A DNA stretch of 64,000 nucleotides from Drosophila pseudoobscura (Eukaryota > Arthropoda > Insecta > Diptera > Drosophilidae). The notes below the pieces were generated by a model, which saw only the letters and a list, made by a program, of their open reading frames with translations, searched no databases and was not told where the DNA came from. Position 1 is the first letter of the stretch. The number at the start of each line of letters is the position of its first letter. This document shows, one piece after another, positions 1 to 12,491 of this stretch. A program made the position numbers and the translations under genes. The stretch covers positions 27,280,001-27,344,000 of the forward strand of contig NC_046679.1 of the NCBI RefSeq assembly GCF_009870125.1, given 5' to 3'.

Positions 1-2981
1 AGGTACCTTCACTCAGATATTTATTCAGTAATCCCATTATTAATTTATTTGGACCTGCCCCGAAATACTATACGTATGTATTGTGCAAATAATCGTACAT
101 AAACGCACGTCATTCGAATGATCTATGGGTCCCGCCCCACAATGGGGTTCATTTGAGCTGTCCCGAAAAAAATGATCTCTATCGCCTGGGATGTGCCAAT
201 ATAAAATACGCTTTTAATTGCTTGCCGCTGCTGCTGCTGCTGCGCAACAATTTTAGAAACAATAACAAAAGCAAACAAAATGCCCCTGCTTGCCAAATCT
301 GCTGTAAAATAAATAAGCCCAAAATGCACAATGGGCGGCACGGCACTTTCAAAACATTTGCCATGGGAAACGCAGGCCGAAAACAAGCCGAGTGATTTGC
401 CTAGACTTTTATGCATTTATAATGACATTTTTCACACAATTTATTCGGCCAAAAAAAGCATTAGCTGTAGCATTTGCCATTTGAAATGTTTAACAATTTA
501 ATTCCAGTTCAGTCTATGGAAATGTATGCCATGCCAGAATGTTAGGTAGCACTTTGGTGATAGGTAATTAATTATGAACAAATTAGCATAACATTTGCTT
601 GTGTCAAAGTTTAACACTAGAAACAGGAAACTGGAAAGGGGCTGAGCAGAACCGGCAAAAACCATTCTCTGAATATCATTCATTTGATATCGCCAAACAT
701 TTGAGTTCCCAAGGATGCCAGTGGCCTCTCCACTTGACTTGCTTTCGAAATTTCTCTCCCACCATTAGCCAAATGACCAGCATATCCATCCGCACCTGCA
801 TGGCACTCCCAGTCGCCAACAAAAAACCACACACAGAAAAAGTCCCCCCAATCAAGTTTTAGATTTTGTTTAGTTTGAAGATGCGCTTCGGCTGACTTTA
901 TGCAATTTTATGCAACAGGAATTGGCCAGGGAGCCAGGCCTTTGCCTGCCGTTTCATAATGAATTTTCGCTAAAGGTGAAATTTTCCTTGCACACGAGCT
1001 ACAGATAAAATAAAATAAAAACTACGGGTAGGAGTATTTATCTGCTGAGAAGGCCACACAAGAGTCAGTGCAAGAAAGGTTGGCTTTCGGCAAATAAACC
1101 ACCACCGGATAAGCCCCTAACAATACGAAAACACGAAAAGCTAAAACAAATAAATCAAATCTTGGAATAACACGTATACGACATCCCGCAAATTTTTGCC
1201 TTAGTTTCTGTGGATTGTACGGGTTTCAACACTCCACTCTCTGAGTGTGTGCCACAAGACAATGTGCAAAAAAAAGTACAACAAATGCTTCCTTCATGTC
1301 AGCTCCAGCGACCGTAAAGGTTAAGCGCCAACTTGACAAAAAGGTTAAAACGATTTAACAGACATTTGGCTGCAATCCGAGAGAGCCAGGCACTGATCCA
1401 CTGGTGCATCATCGACTGCGTCCTTAGCATATCCATCTCTCAGCTCAGTTCAGCTCAGCATCTCTTCATATCTCCATCTTTCCAGCTTCCATTTGCTGCC
1501 CCCAACTTTGTCTTTGGGTGATATCTGCTCAAGGCATGGCATGGCATGGCGCATGTGTTGAAGGCGGAACCAAATGTTTGATTGCAGAGACCCTCAGCGC
1601 GGTGGCGTTCGGCGTGCGGCATGCCTCAAGGAAAATGCAACCTCTGTTGCTGACAGTTAACTGGCGCTAGCTTATTATTTTTGTTGGTGCCGCATTGGTT
1701 GTTCGCTCCAACACCTGCTGTTGCCATGGTCCATGCCATGGCGTTGACAATTTTTTCGTTGCTGCTGCTGCTATTGCTGCTGCTGGTGTTGCTGCTGGCG
1801 ATGATGCTGGTAGATTTAGCGGAGAAACTTCCTTATTTGTCATTGTTGTCGTTGACAATTTTTTGTGCCTGTAACTTGAGCATCGAAATTTTTCCCGCTC
1901 TTTGCTTTCCCTGAAGCTTGATTGCACTTCTTCTGTGGCCTTCTCTGTGTAGTTTTTCCAAAGATGATTGAACTTCTTTCATGGATTTCTGTGATTTCCA
2001 TAGATTTCTCTAACCATAAACCCACTCCAACCGATTCAACCTTCATCAATTGATCGCCAATTTAAATCCATTCAATGCCCAAAAGCCTTGACAATGACAA
2101 AAAAGCCCCTCTTTGGGTCGTGTAATTTGCAAATTGAAAATCGTGAATTGAAATTAAAATCTGAGCAGACAAAACGAGAGAGTCCGCGAGGCAAAAACTC
2201 TTGAACTTTAACTAAATGTTTGGGCTAATCGACTTAATTTACCATCTTTTATTAAAATTTTAATGTCAAGTCTGCTGCAACGCCGTTGCATGACGACACT
2301 GCCGCAATTTAGTTTTGTGTACATTACGTTACGTTATTTTGATGAAACTTAAATTTAGGTGTGAGAATATTTGCAATGCTGAAGAGAAGCAATGCCCCCC
2401 AGCCCCAGCCCCAAACCCCAACCCCCAAGGCAATCAACTAATTTAAATACAAAAAGCAATTTCGGCAACCGAAGAATATCCAACAGATAGACAATGCTGA
2501 AAGGCAGAATCTCAGCAGCAGCCTCCTCCTACTCCTACTCCCACTCCTCCTCCTCCTCCACCGCTGTAGCTAATTTCAATTTAAATTTATGTTTCATTTC
2601 GTTTCGAGATTTCTGTTCGATTGATGTTATTGTTATTGAAAATATAGCTACGTGTTTATTTGTGGGATTACGTAAAGCAAATAAATGACTTAAACCATTG
2701 AAAATGTTTTGAAATCAAAAGAGTGTCACTGGGCGCCAAGCCGGTTCGGTTCGCTGGTTGGTGTTGATCTCTCGTGTTGCCTCCCCAACTTTTGATATTG
2801 TTTGCTGTGTTGTGCAAATTAAAACAATTATATGAAATTATGCAAAGTACGCAGAAACTACGGGAACAACAGCAGCAGCGGCGGCGGCAACAAACTCAGC
2901 GACAACAACAGCTGCAGAAACGAGCTGACGGAAGCCAGCGATACGATACCCCAAAGTGAATGTCTGAGGAGGGGACTGGAT

Positions 2982-3045
2982 TGACTGACTGCCTTACTGA
3001 ATGGCTGAATGGCTGAATGACTGACTGACTAACTGACTGACTGCT
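2982..3045. repeat. Imperfect (CTGA)n tandem repeat
   Basis: Repeated ctga/ctgaatgg units with a few interruptions, read directly from the sequence. A similar (CAGT)n tract lies at 26692-26772. Confidence 0.8.
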
Positions 3046-3166
3046 GGACTGCATCCAGCAATCCTAGTTGGAGGCATAGCAGCTGCCTGCAGTTCCTGGT
3101 CAGACCTAAAATGTAATAATTTATAGCGCATACGCCCTGTGGTACACCGTACCCAAAATGCAATCT

Positions 3167-3228
3167 CCCCCAATCTGCATATCTACCCTTCCCAATCTGC
3201 ATATCTCCCCTGCCCAATCTGCCCATCC
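3167..3228. repeat. Three tandem copies of a ~21-bp unit
   Basis: The core cccaatctgcatatct is present twice and a diverged third copy follows. The array ends a few bases before a TATA-like sequence, so it may lie in a promoter. Confidence 0.75.
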
Positions 3229-3235
3229 GACTATC

Positions 3236-3270
3236 TATATAAGGTGTAGAGATCGCTAGCTCTCTGCCAT
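3236..3270 (+). promoter_or_regulatory. Candidate TATA promoter of the first chitin-binding gene
   Basis: TATATAAG at 3236 would set a start near 3267. The first coding exon begins after an acceptor (tctattccag, ending 3624), so a noncoding exon must lie upstream and this is the best-placed TATA. AAG|GTACCT at 3481-3488 is a possible donor for it. Position-based inference only. Confidence 0.35.
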
Positions 3271-3307
3271 AAATTTCGCATCTTCTGCATGCGTCTGTGG
3301 GCGTGTA

Positions 3308-3333
3308 TCTCTCTCTCTCTCTCTCTCTCTCTC
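3308..3333. repeat. (TC)n microsatellite
   Basis: About 12 uninterrupted TC units, probably inside the 5' UTR or first intron of the gene starting at 3642. Confidence 0.9.
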
Positions 3334-3641
3334 CACAAATTATGCAATCGGCTGTGAGCCTTTTTTCGCTTTGTTCGTCTGCGTTCGGCACATTGACAAC
3401 TCTTGGTCTTGCTTCTCTGATTTGTGCAAGCCCCAGAGTACATTTATTATTTTCTGTTTGTATAATTTCTATTGCCCAATAAGGTACCTGCCGGCGTGTA
3501 CGTGTTTCTGCTAATAATTATTTATTTTGTTTACGTTTTTCGGCTTCTCCCACGATCTTGTGCAATAAATATTCATAATTTTGTTAACCAGCTAAATTAT
3601 TGTTTCTCCTTCTTTCTATTCCAGGCAATTCCAAATACAAA

Positions 3642-6600
3642 ATGCGGTGTACGCAGCTCAATTTGTTGTGCGGTAAGTGGTTATGGCTAAGAAGTTTTTA
3701 CCAATCAATTTTCTTGTTTTCACAAAATTCCCATATATTCTTCTGTCGTCAAGAAACTTGTAAAAACTGATAATACAACTAAAGAAAAAATCGTTCCCAA
3801 CTCTATCATGACATAAACTATGACATCCTTGACCTTGTCAGGTCTCATAATTTTTCCCATGATAGATCTTCCACCCAATGGCACATCCACTCTTCGCTCT
3901 TGACAGCCAAACGCAACGCATTTTGGCCGCATGCGTGTGCCATGGCGGGGGCGGCTGCGGCCCAAACCCAAACACAAACCCGGCCAAGATTGCGTTAATA
4001 TGCCTTTGTCTTAGCCAGCAGTTGCGTGTGCTGTCTTAGCCGTGTCTTAGTTTTTCGTCTGTTTTGTTTTGGCGTGCGACAAATATTGCTTGGAACAAAA
4101 AAAGTAGAGGGAGACTTAGATTAAATGTGACTTTGATTTGAATTAATGGATTGGACGAGATGAATGCTTGAGAAATGCAATTTTTAACGGCTCATTAGGA
4201 CGGACACGGACACGGACACATTGGCGGAGCGGCCGAGACCCAAATGCCAGAGCGATCGGAATCGGCCCCAGACGCATAAGTGACAGCTCATCTCCCGTGA
4301 GTGGCAGAGTAGGCAAAGTCAACAATAGTCCGATAGTTTTGGAGCCCCGTCTGTGAGTAATTACGCGCCCATCGACAGCGCCTCTCAATTAAGCTCTGGC
4401 AAGACCATACGCTGTGTGACCCGCTGTGAGGCTCACGAATCGAAGAAACCAAACCGAAAGATACCCCGAATTGATGTGCTGTGTGGCGTATGGTTAATGC
4501 GATTGGGCCGAATCGAATTTTGAGACCCGGTTGCCAATCAACGGACATAAATTATGGGCAATTGTTTAATTTGTTTAAGGCAGCAATAGCAGCAACAGCA
4601 AACACCCTCGACGTCTTCTTCGTTCGCGGGGTCTCCCATCCCATACATCCGTACATCCATCCATCCATCCATCCACCGATGATTCATATAATCACTGTGA
4701 TTATGCATCAAGTGGACCTTGAATCTGTGGTGGTTATTTTGGTTATTCAATAGCCTCCCCTCTTATTTGGACAGTCTGTGCATCTGGTGGTGTCGCTGAC
4801 ATCTTCTTCTGGCGGCTACATCATGACTTTTTATTTCTGTTTCTTTCTTTAATTGTTTTTATGGTTTAAGATTTAATTATTGCATTACTAGGAATACTCG
4901 TAGAGTAGACGGTTACCTAAGGTCAGTCACATTTAATCCCCATCCCCATTCCATTCACAGACACCGCTTGCGTAATTTGGCAATGTCTGCATATGAGATT
5001 TTTCGAATGGAAAAGTCAAGGTCCGTTAGTCGACATTCTAAACAGAAGGAGAATCCGTAGCTAAAAACTTGATGAACTAGACATAATTAAAGTATCCGTA
5101 TAATTGTTCATTTAAAGTCTCAGAAACTATGAAAATAATTCACGAGTAGGAAGAAAAGTTGTATTATTTTCTAGAAATTATGGTACCGTTTATGTACTGC
5201 TCTCATTTATGCATTCCTTGGATTCTATTTCAGCTCTTCTCCTACTGGCATTTCTGGGCCACACAAGCGCAGAGTCCAAGGTAAGAATATCCCCAACAAT
5301 TATATCCAATACATCCGTAAACATATCGTCTATGTTCTGGTTTCAGTACCGCACACCTGCCCGCATTTTGGCCAAGCAAACGGGTGCCACACAATTCGAG
5401 GAGGAGCGCTACGAGACGCACACGAACTGCAACGAGCACAAGCATCATCTGAAGAAGCGCGCCTCCGACGAGGATGTGGACTATGAGGTATATCAGGGCG
5501 TGGTGGGAAGACCTGGCATTGATTTTCCCATCTATCCAAGGATACCCAAGACTTCCTTTAGCTGTCGCTCCTTTGGCAATGGCTACTTTGCCGACATGGA
5601 AACGGATTGTCAGGTGAGTGGTGCAACTAGGCCTCAGAGAGTCTTGTGATTAATTTACTCCCATTTTAGGTCTTTCACATCTGCGAAGAGGGACGCAAGA
5701 TCTCTTTCCTCTGTCCAAATGGCACCATATTCCAGCAGAGCGAACTCACCTGCGACTGGTGGTTCAAGGTGAACTGTTTGGGATCCTCGGGCTACTATGC
5801 AGAGAGCTCTGAAATACTCAACAAGCAGCGTGTCCATCGAGTGCGTCCCTCAGTGCCTGTCCAGGGATTCAATATTGTCGGCGGCGGCCTGAACATCAAG
5901 CCTAAGGTCACTCCAGTCGCTGGTCAAGCGAGAGCTGGTCCACGGAGCAAGCCCGACAGACGCATCGATTCCACGGAGGATGTGCCCGCCTCCGTGGAGA
6001 GCGTGGACTTTGACGATGTTTCCGGAGAGAAACAGCGCAAGGTTCTGCCCAGCATCGATAATAATAGCAACGATCATGAGACCCAGATCACCGCCGAGAG
6101 CTCCTCCTTTGTGAGCGGCTCGGGCAAGCGTCGCAACAACAAAGGCAGCGACTCCAACAGGAACAGCAACGATGATATAACTGTGCTGAAACCCTCAAGG
6201 AGTAGGACGCCATTGGTCTCTCAAGAAAGGACTCCATTGGCCTCTCAGGCATCACAGGAAAGGGCACCTCTGGCCTCACAGGAGAGGGCTCCACTGGCCG
6301 CCTCTCAGGAAAGAGGAGTACCACGTGGCGAATCCACAGAGCGGGCAAGAAATGGACAGCGTGGGCAGCATAGATGGAGGGAAAGTGGCAGCGAAGAGCA
6401 CAGCAAGGAGAGAGAGAGGGAAAAGCCCGTTCTTCAACTCAAAGAGAAACCCACCTCCAGCTCCCAACAGAAAGAGAAACCCACCGCCAGCTCGCAACAG
6501 AAGGACAAACCAATCTCTGGCTCCCAACTGAAGGATAAGCCCAGTTCCCAACTGAAGGACAAACCAGAGTTCTACGAGGCCCACTCCACGCGCTCCGTTC

Positions 6601-8966
6601 AACACACGACTCCTTACTTCACGGCTGGAAGCTACTCCACCGCCCGTCGCCTTGAACCAAGCAAATCCACGCCCTTCTACACGCCCACTGTTCCGAGTCT
6701 GGTCAAATCCAAGACCACGGAGGGAAAGCTGAACTACATTAAGGGAGGACACTCTGCCACGACACCAAATCCGAATCGTTTTGGAGGCGCCAGCTCTGTT
6801 ATATTCCTGGAATCGTCGGTGGCCCCTAAGATCAAGCCCACATCCAGTGGGAGCATCGAGTTAGACAGCACCTACAAGCCGGTGATTATTGGTATGAGAC
6901 ATCACTATGATGTGGCAAGTTCCGGGGAGTTCCGACCTCCAAGCAAGCCCAGCGAGAGTCGCGATTATCTGCCAACGACGCCATCGCCATCGGCCACGAG
7001 CAGTGGACCCACGTATCTGCCAAAGAGCGCCATATCCCCCAGAGGAAATGCAGCAGCAGCAGGAGAAGATGCCCTGCTCTTTGCCCCCAATCCAGTGAAA
7101 GATGAGTCCGTCTTCCGAAATGTGCAGGAGATGCTGAAGACCATGAACCTGCTTAAAGATCAGTTTGAGGATGTGGAGCTGACTGGAGCGGCAGCGGCAC
7201 CAGCACGAGTTGGCCTGGAGATACCACCCTCATCCGGACCAGATGCCTTGGTTTCTCTGGCCAAATATTTCGCCCAGGAACACAACGAAACGAGCAATGC
7301 CCTGGGAAAGCCAGAGAAGTCCGCAAAACCTGAAAAGACAAAGACGAAACTGTCAGTGAAGCCACCACCGCTGCCAACAGCCAAGCCATCGGACACCACA
7401 GCCATTCTGACAACCTCCGAGAATCCGCCAGCCATCAGCGAGGATGCGGATGACATCAAGCATAGCCTTTTGAGTGACAACACAGTTCAGAAATACAGCA
7501 GCCTCTTTGGATTGAAGCCCGCGAAGGGTCGTGTCGCTGGGGAGACGGACATCAGCTCTGGCCTGCTCTCGCCCAATAAAAATGATACGAAATCTTTGCC
7601 GGAATCGGAGCAGGGCTCAAAGTACCAGCAGTTCCCTCAGATTGGCACTACTGGCTCTTCCATTGGTGCTCTGGCCGAGAAGCCGGAGTCGCGTAAGATT
7701 GCCCAGATCTTCTCCAATGCCTTGTCCAGCTATCTGGATAATCCCGCCACATTCCGCGCTGAACTAGCGGCCCGTGCACGTCCCACAGAGCCACCGGTTA
7801 CGCCCAACTTCAAGCCAGTAACCACCACGGACTCTTCGCTCTTCAGCGATGGCACGGCCAAGTACTATCTGCCCACCAAATCCATACCCGTGGCCACCAC
7901 ACCCACGCCACAGAGCATTGCGGTGGAAATCAATCACAAATTCGATTCGACACCGGCACCAGAGTACTCCACCACGACAGAGCTGTACGAGATTAGTACG
8001 AGCCGTGGACAGGAACTGGAACTTTCAGCAGAGCTCTCCCCGCCCAGTGCGGACTCCGGAGAGGGAGACGAGTTCCTGCAGCAACAGCAAACCCAGTCCT
8101 TTGTGAAGTCCCGCAATGATCTGTTGAAGGACTCCAGGCCCCAGAAGCTGATCACCACCCTCAAACCCACAGAGCATCCCTGGGCCTTGAAGTCTCAGAC
8201 CGATTTCCTTGATCCTCTAACCATCAACGACGGTCTGATGAAGGAGCAACGCACCACAACGACCACAACAACAACCAAGGCACCATTTACATACCTTCCA
8301 AGGCTGCTATCGGGCGTAGGAACCACAACGCCCACACCCTCGCGCTTTGAGTGGGAGGACATTTTCAGGAGCTATGACATCCCCAGGGATGCGTTGCCTT
8401 CCAGTAGCGGCCTCCAGCGCATTGCCAACAAGTTGTTCGGGGGCCTCAACGAGCAGGAGGCCCTGCATCTGCGCAATGTAATGGCCAAGGCGGAGCACGA
8501 TCGCCAGGTGTTGAGTCTGCTGCTGCTTCTCATCCAGACGTGCGACGATCACAATGGAAAGGCGCTGGAGCGATCCAGGAAGCATCTGCTCAATGCTCTC
8601 ATCGATATTGATAGCAAAGTGCCAGCGGCAGGGAAATCGTCCAGGCAGAGGCTGGCCACCACCACCACACGCATTCCGGTGACTACATTCCGACGAAATG
8701 GTGGAGGCGAGTACTTTACCAGCACCACGCCAGGGTACACCACCACGACAGATGTGCCTTTGTTCAGCACTACAACGGGGTCGGGCAGCAACGAGGAGAC
8801 GACCAAATTCGAGATACGCGTCGAGGACATTGAGGATGACTTGGGGGCGGCGGCGACAACGATGGCACCCACGCTGTTGCCTCTCGAGGGCAACTCGGAT
8901 CGACGGGCCCTGGAGCTGCTCAAGTCATTATATTCGCTGGCATCGAAGTTCAGCAGCAGGCGGTAG
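3642..8966 (+). CDS. Secreted protein with one chitin-binding (peritrophin-A) domain and a long mucin-like tail
   Basis: Four coding exons: 3642-3672, 5234-5280, 5347-5613 and 5670-8966, all with GT/AG borders and matching phases, giving 1213 residues. The start MRCTQLNLLC plus the hydrophobic run across the first junction makes a signal peptide ending near residue 24. A KKR site at residues 62-64 could be cut by a furin-like protease. Residues ~84-150 form a ChtBD2 domain with six cysteines and the usual CPNGT...WW core. The rest is Ser/Thr/Pro/Lys-rich, with SQERxPLA repeats (6205-6310) and KEKP repeats (6440-6560), then a leucine-rich helical segment at about residues 1016-1100. One domain near the N terminus of a secreted protein is the layout of CPAP1 cuticle proteins. 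Likely a cuticle or apical-matrix protein; D. melanogaster CG14608 is a possible counterpart, but I am not sure. Confidence 0.88.
3673..5233 (+). other. First coding intron of the chitin-binding gene (1561 bp)
   Basis: It runs from gtaagt at 3673 to tttcag ending 5233, inside the signal-peptide codons. It contains a catc repeat at 4650-4672 and no convincing exon. Confidence 0.8.
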
Positions 8967-9530
8967 GCCGGGCCGGAGATCGTTGGCGGGTTCCTAGCGA
9001 TATGCGAAAACTTTGCGAGTTAATGCCTAACTTTTAGTCAACTCCACTCCACATTCCATCCTTTCTCCACTTTTCAGTTTGATATTTTATAATTTAATTC
9101 TAACGATTTTCCTCATGATTTTTCCACACTTTTCCACTCTCTTGTTAATTAATTTCGTTTAGCCAATGCAATTTTCGCAAATATTAGTTTGTAAATATGT
9201 AAAAGTTCGAAACGAAACGAAATGAAATGAAACGAAATACTCCCCTGAAATACTCGAGGCATAGACTTGGTTATTCCTGAATGCCCAGCCAAGCAGTTTC
9301 CGTATTAAGTATACAATTTACTATATAATCGAGCGATGTATTAAATTAGTTTCATATTTTAGTTTTAACTAAAGAAAACAAAAAAAAACAAACCACTTTT
9401 CCATCCAGTATCCAGTATGAGCGATCTATTTTGAACTATCTGTATGTCTTGCTGTTCTGTTTGTAAATATTTATTTAAACTTAATAAAGTACATATAAAA
9501 ATAAAGAAAAAATATATTAAATACAAGGTT
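8967..9530 (+). terminator. 3' UTR and poly(A) signals of the first chitin-binding gene
   Basis: AATAAA occurs at 9483-9488 and again near 9500, about 520 bases after the stop. A run of gaaac/gaaat units lies at 9208-9239. The downstream end is estimated. Confidence 0.6.
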
Positions 9531-10360
9531 TCTTTTGTCTGAGAAATTGAGAGGCGTGTGTGAAATAAATAAATGGAAGAATTGGGCTTCAGAAAATTCC
9601 ACTTTGTTTAAACCCAAAACCCTTCAAAGCGGTTTACTTCTTAGGCCTCTGAAGAAAATATTTCTTGAAAGAGAGATAAATGAAGAAATTTAGGACAATC
9701 GGAATGTTTTAAAGCTTGACAATCCTCCACTGAACTGATTAAACCATTACCATATTAGTCAGAACTTGCCATTACTCCTCTTCTGTTATCCCAAAGAAAC
9801 ACATCCAAAGATGTCTCCTTGACACAAATACGAGTGTGATTGCTGCTGTTTTTCCCAGCTCTAATATAAATCTTGAAGACGCCGTATCGGGAAGGTCAGA
9901 ACAGAACAAAAGTCATACAAATCCACAATGTAATCAAACGAAATTTAAATATTTTTGTCATTTTCGCAAGACACACTAATTCTGCAGCATCCATTCTAAA
10001 AAATCGTTGAAGGACAGGCCGAATCAGATTGAAATTGTATTGCACTTGAAATGGCCATAATATTCAATTGATCGCGGCGTCTATGTAAGTAAATATTACG
10101 TATACGTAATGCATTTTATTGCCTGTACAAATGGTATAGGGTCCGGTCGGTGATATATGAATTCTGATAACTGGTAAACTGAAGCCCCCATAACAACAAT
10201 GGATAATCCAGGGGTCATAAATCTGCTAAAGCGCAGTCACCAAACGAACTGACGAACTGTCGTCGTCGTCGTCGTCGTCTTTGGTCTGTGGGCAGCTGCC
10301 ACATAAATATGGCAAAGATGCAGCATCCATCGCATTGGCTGAGAACTGCAGCGAATTTCT
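9531..10360. other. Intergenic region between the two chitin-binding genes
   Basis: No coding sequence seen. It holds a perfect 16-bp palindrome at 10095-10110 and a (GTC)n run at 10259-10280. It is probably the promoter-proximal regulatory region of the second gene. Confidence 0.6.
10095..10110. promoter_or_regulatory. Perfect 16-bp palindrome
   Basis: ATTACGTATACGTAAT equals its own reverse complement. Its ends resemble bZIP half sites of the PAR/C-EBP kind (TTACGTAA-like). It is ~385 bases before the start codon of the next gene. That it binds a factor is inference. Confidence 0.5.
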
Positions 10361-10368
10361 GAAATTGG

Positions 10369-10406
10369 TATAAATTTCTAACAACGTTCTTGCTTCGCCT
10401 ACAGTT
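10369..10406 (+). promoter_or_regulatory. Core promoter of the second chitin-binding gene
   Basis: TATAAA at 10369-10374 and an initiator-like ACAGTT at 10401-10406 are about 32 bases apart, and the ATG follows ~92 bases later with no intervening ATG. Confidence 0.5.
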
Positions 10407-10494
10407 GCTGTCGACGAGTGCCAGAGTGAGCCACGTACCCAAGGATTGAAAGGATATCAAATCACACAGAATCATCCTCATTTTGGACGAAATT

Positions 10495-12491
10495 ATGCAA
10501 GTCCATCGTTGCTGCTGTGGCGTTTTGGCAGGTGAGTAGTCTTGGCCAATGCGTTGTGCTGACCCAGACCCACTCCCAGTTCACCCGTAGGCCTGGGCTT
10601 GGGCGGTACTCAACAGTGACGAGCGATCGGCTGTCCGCCCCATCATTATTAGCACTTCCTTTTTGGAGGGCGTCTGTCTGTCTAAGTTTTTGCTGCCTTG
10701 CATATTTACGATGCATGCGTCTTGGGGCAGAGCTCAGAGCTCTGGAGATTGTTGTTGGCAGCCAATTGATGTTGGAGTGCGTTATTGTTGCAATAGGCAC
10801 AGTGGAATTTGATTCTACGCAAAAGATACAATTCTAGTAAAGGATGCATTACACTATGAAATTACAGAGTAATCGGAGGCATAGTACTGGTTCTTTTTCC
10901 TCTCATTTCGAGACTCATCTTTGGATAGTTACCATCTTTCTTTCTCCAAAGAAAAAACCTTCCAAAATTCCAATAATTCTTGTACCACTGTGTGCCTCTG
11001 GCTGAGTAGGAAGCTGATAAATAAAGATCGCAATGCAGAACCGTCTAAGACCGCGCTATCAGCACGCTAGAATCGCAACGTACTTGGCCTTAATACGGAC
11101 ACGAAAATCTTCACTTCGCTTCGGTTTGCTGTCGATGTGTGGCTGTGGCGTTCATTTCGATTTGGTGCGTCGACTGGCCCACAGCACGGAGCAGATCTTA
11201 GCCAGAGTTTCCACTCCCACTCACGATAATCGCTTTCTAATGTTTGTTCCAGTTCTGGTGCTGCTCTGGAGCGGAAGCCTAGCCCAATTGCAAGTCCAGG
11301 TGAGTCTGTAAAAGAGTCCCCTGGCATACGTCTCATACCAATGAAATGTGTTTTGTTGAGCAGGCGCAAAGTGGCTACAACTATGGGCGACCAGAGCTGG
11401 CCAGTGCCGGAGGTGTTACGGCCGGGGGACGGCTCTCTCCGGGCGCGTATCCCACAGGAACAGCCTTGCCTCTGACCCCCGCCCCCGCCACGACAGCCTA
11501 TGGAGCGGGTTTGTTCCCTTCTCCCGCTGTGGGCTACACGCCAAGCGGACAGGCGACGACTGCTTTTGGAGCACCTGCCATTGTTCCCGGAACAGGAAGT
11601 CTCCCCAGGAGACCCTCGCCAGGAGGCATTCCAACGGCGCCCTCTCGCAGTGGACCCTATGGACCACAGACCTCTCAGTACGGCAATGCTCAAGTGTCCG
11701 CTGGACGTGTGTCAAGTGGAACAGGCAGCGAAGGCGATTACAGCGATGGAGATGGCGACTATTCGGCCATTCCGGGCACGCCGGGAGTGGATTATCCCGT
11801 CTACGCGCAAGTGCCACGCACAAACTTCGACTGCACTCAGCAGCCACTGCCCGGATACTATGCGGATATCGAAGCCCAGTGTCAGGTCTTCCACATCTGC
11901 GCCCTCAACCGGACCTACTCCTTCCTCTGCCCCAATGGCACGGTCTTCAGCCAGGAGACACTCGTCTGCGTGTGGTGGAATCAGTACGATTGCGTCTCGG
12001 CCCCCAGTTTGTATGCAAACAATGCCTACATATACGACTATTCCGGAGGCAGTGGCGCCAATGTCAATGCGAATCAAGGCTATCGTCAGGGACAAGTCGC
12101 GGCTACGACGGCATATGGAGCTCCAGTGTCGGCCACTGCAACAGGTGGCGGTGCCTTGAGAGCCACTGGAGTGCCCCAGGTCGCCGGCTACAATGCCGGT
12201 CGCGGATCCTATCCCTCGCCCACACCCACGCCGACGGCTCAATCTCAATCTCCGTATGGGACAAGTGCTCTTATTCGTCCAGCCATTCTACCAGGCAATG
12301 TCCAGGCTTCCTCGGTAACCAATCGTCTGGCACCCACTGGCGCAGCTGCCGGTCTTCTGGCCACAGCCGCTGGTGTCCTGCCCGACAATGGAGTGGTGGG
12401 CGGCTTTGGGCAGCAACCGATTGTGGCAGGTGGCAACCGAGAATATCTGCCGCCAGCGAACGCTGGACAGCGTCAACGAGGCGCCGTGTAG
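10495..12491 (+). CDS. Secreted protein with one chitin-binding (peritrophin-A) domain, Ala/Gly/Pro-rich
   Basis: Three coding exons: 10495-10531, 11253-11299 and 11364-12491, giving 403 residues. The start MQVHRCCCGVLA continues across intron 1 into a hydrophobic stretch, so a signal peptide is clear. Flanking regions are low-complexity and rich in Ala, Gly, Pro, Ser and Thr. The ChtBD2 domain at about residues 168-228 has six cysteines, NFDC at the start and CPNGT near the end. Exon 1 ends in phase 1 and exon 2 is 47 nt, exactly as in the gene just upstream, so the two look like tandem duplicates; here the intron inside the chitin-binding domain is absent. Expected to be a CPAP1-type cuticle or extracellular-matrix protein. 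D. melanogaster CG14607 is a possible counterpart, unconfirmed. Confidence 0.88.

Larger units (their letters stand above)
1..3228. other. Intergenic DNA upstream of the first chitin-binding gene
   Basis: No open reading frame here looks like a gene; the short ones are low-complexity runs of Gln, Leu or Ser codons. The stretch holds CTG/CAG-type triplet runs (about 224-243 and 1757-1800), a ggcat repeat near 1533, a CTCCT-rich tract near 2520-2560, a (CTGA)n-like tract at 2982-3045 and three tandem copies of a ~21-bp unit at 3167-3228. It probably contains regulatory DNA for the plus-strand gene that follows or for a gene off the left edge. Confidence 0.6.

Noticed and set aside
11067-12248. 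Long minus-strand frames over the second chitin-binding gene
   Set aside because: They are antisense shadows of a GC-rich coding exon and carry no domain.
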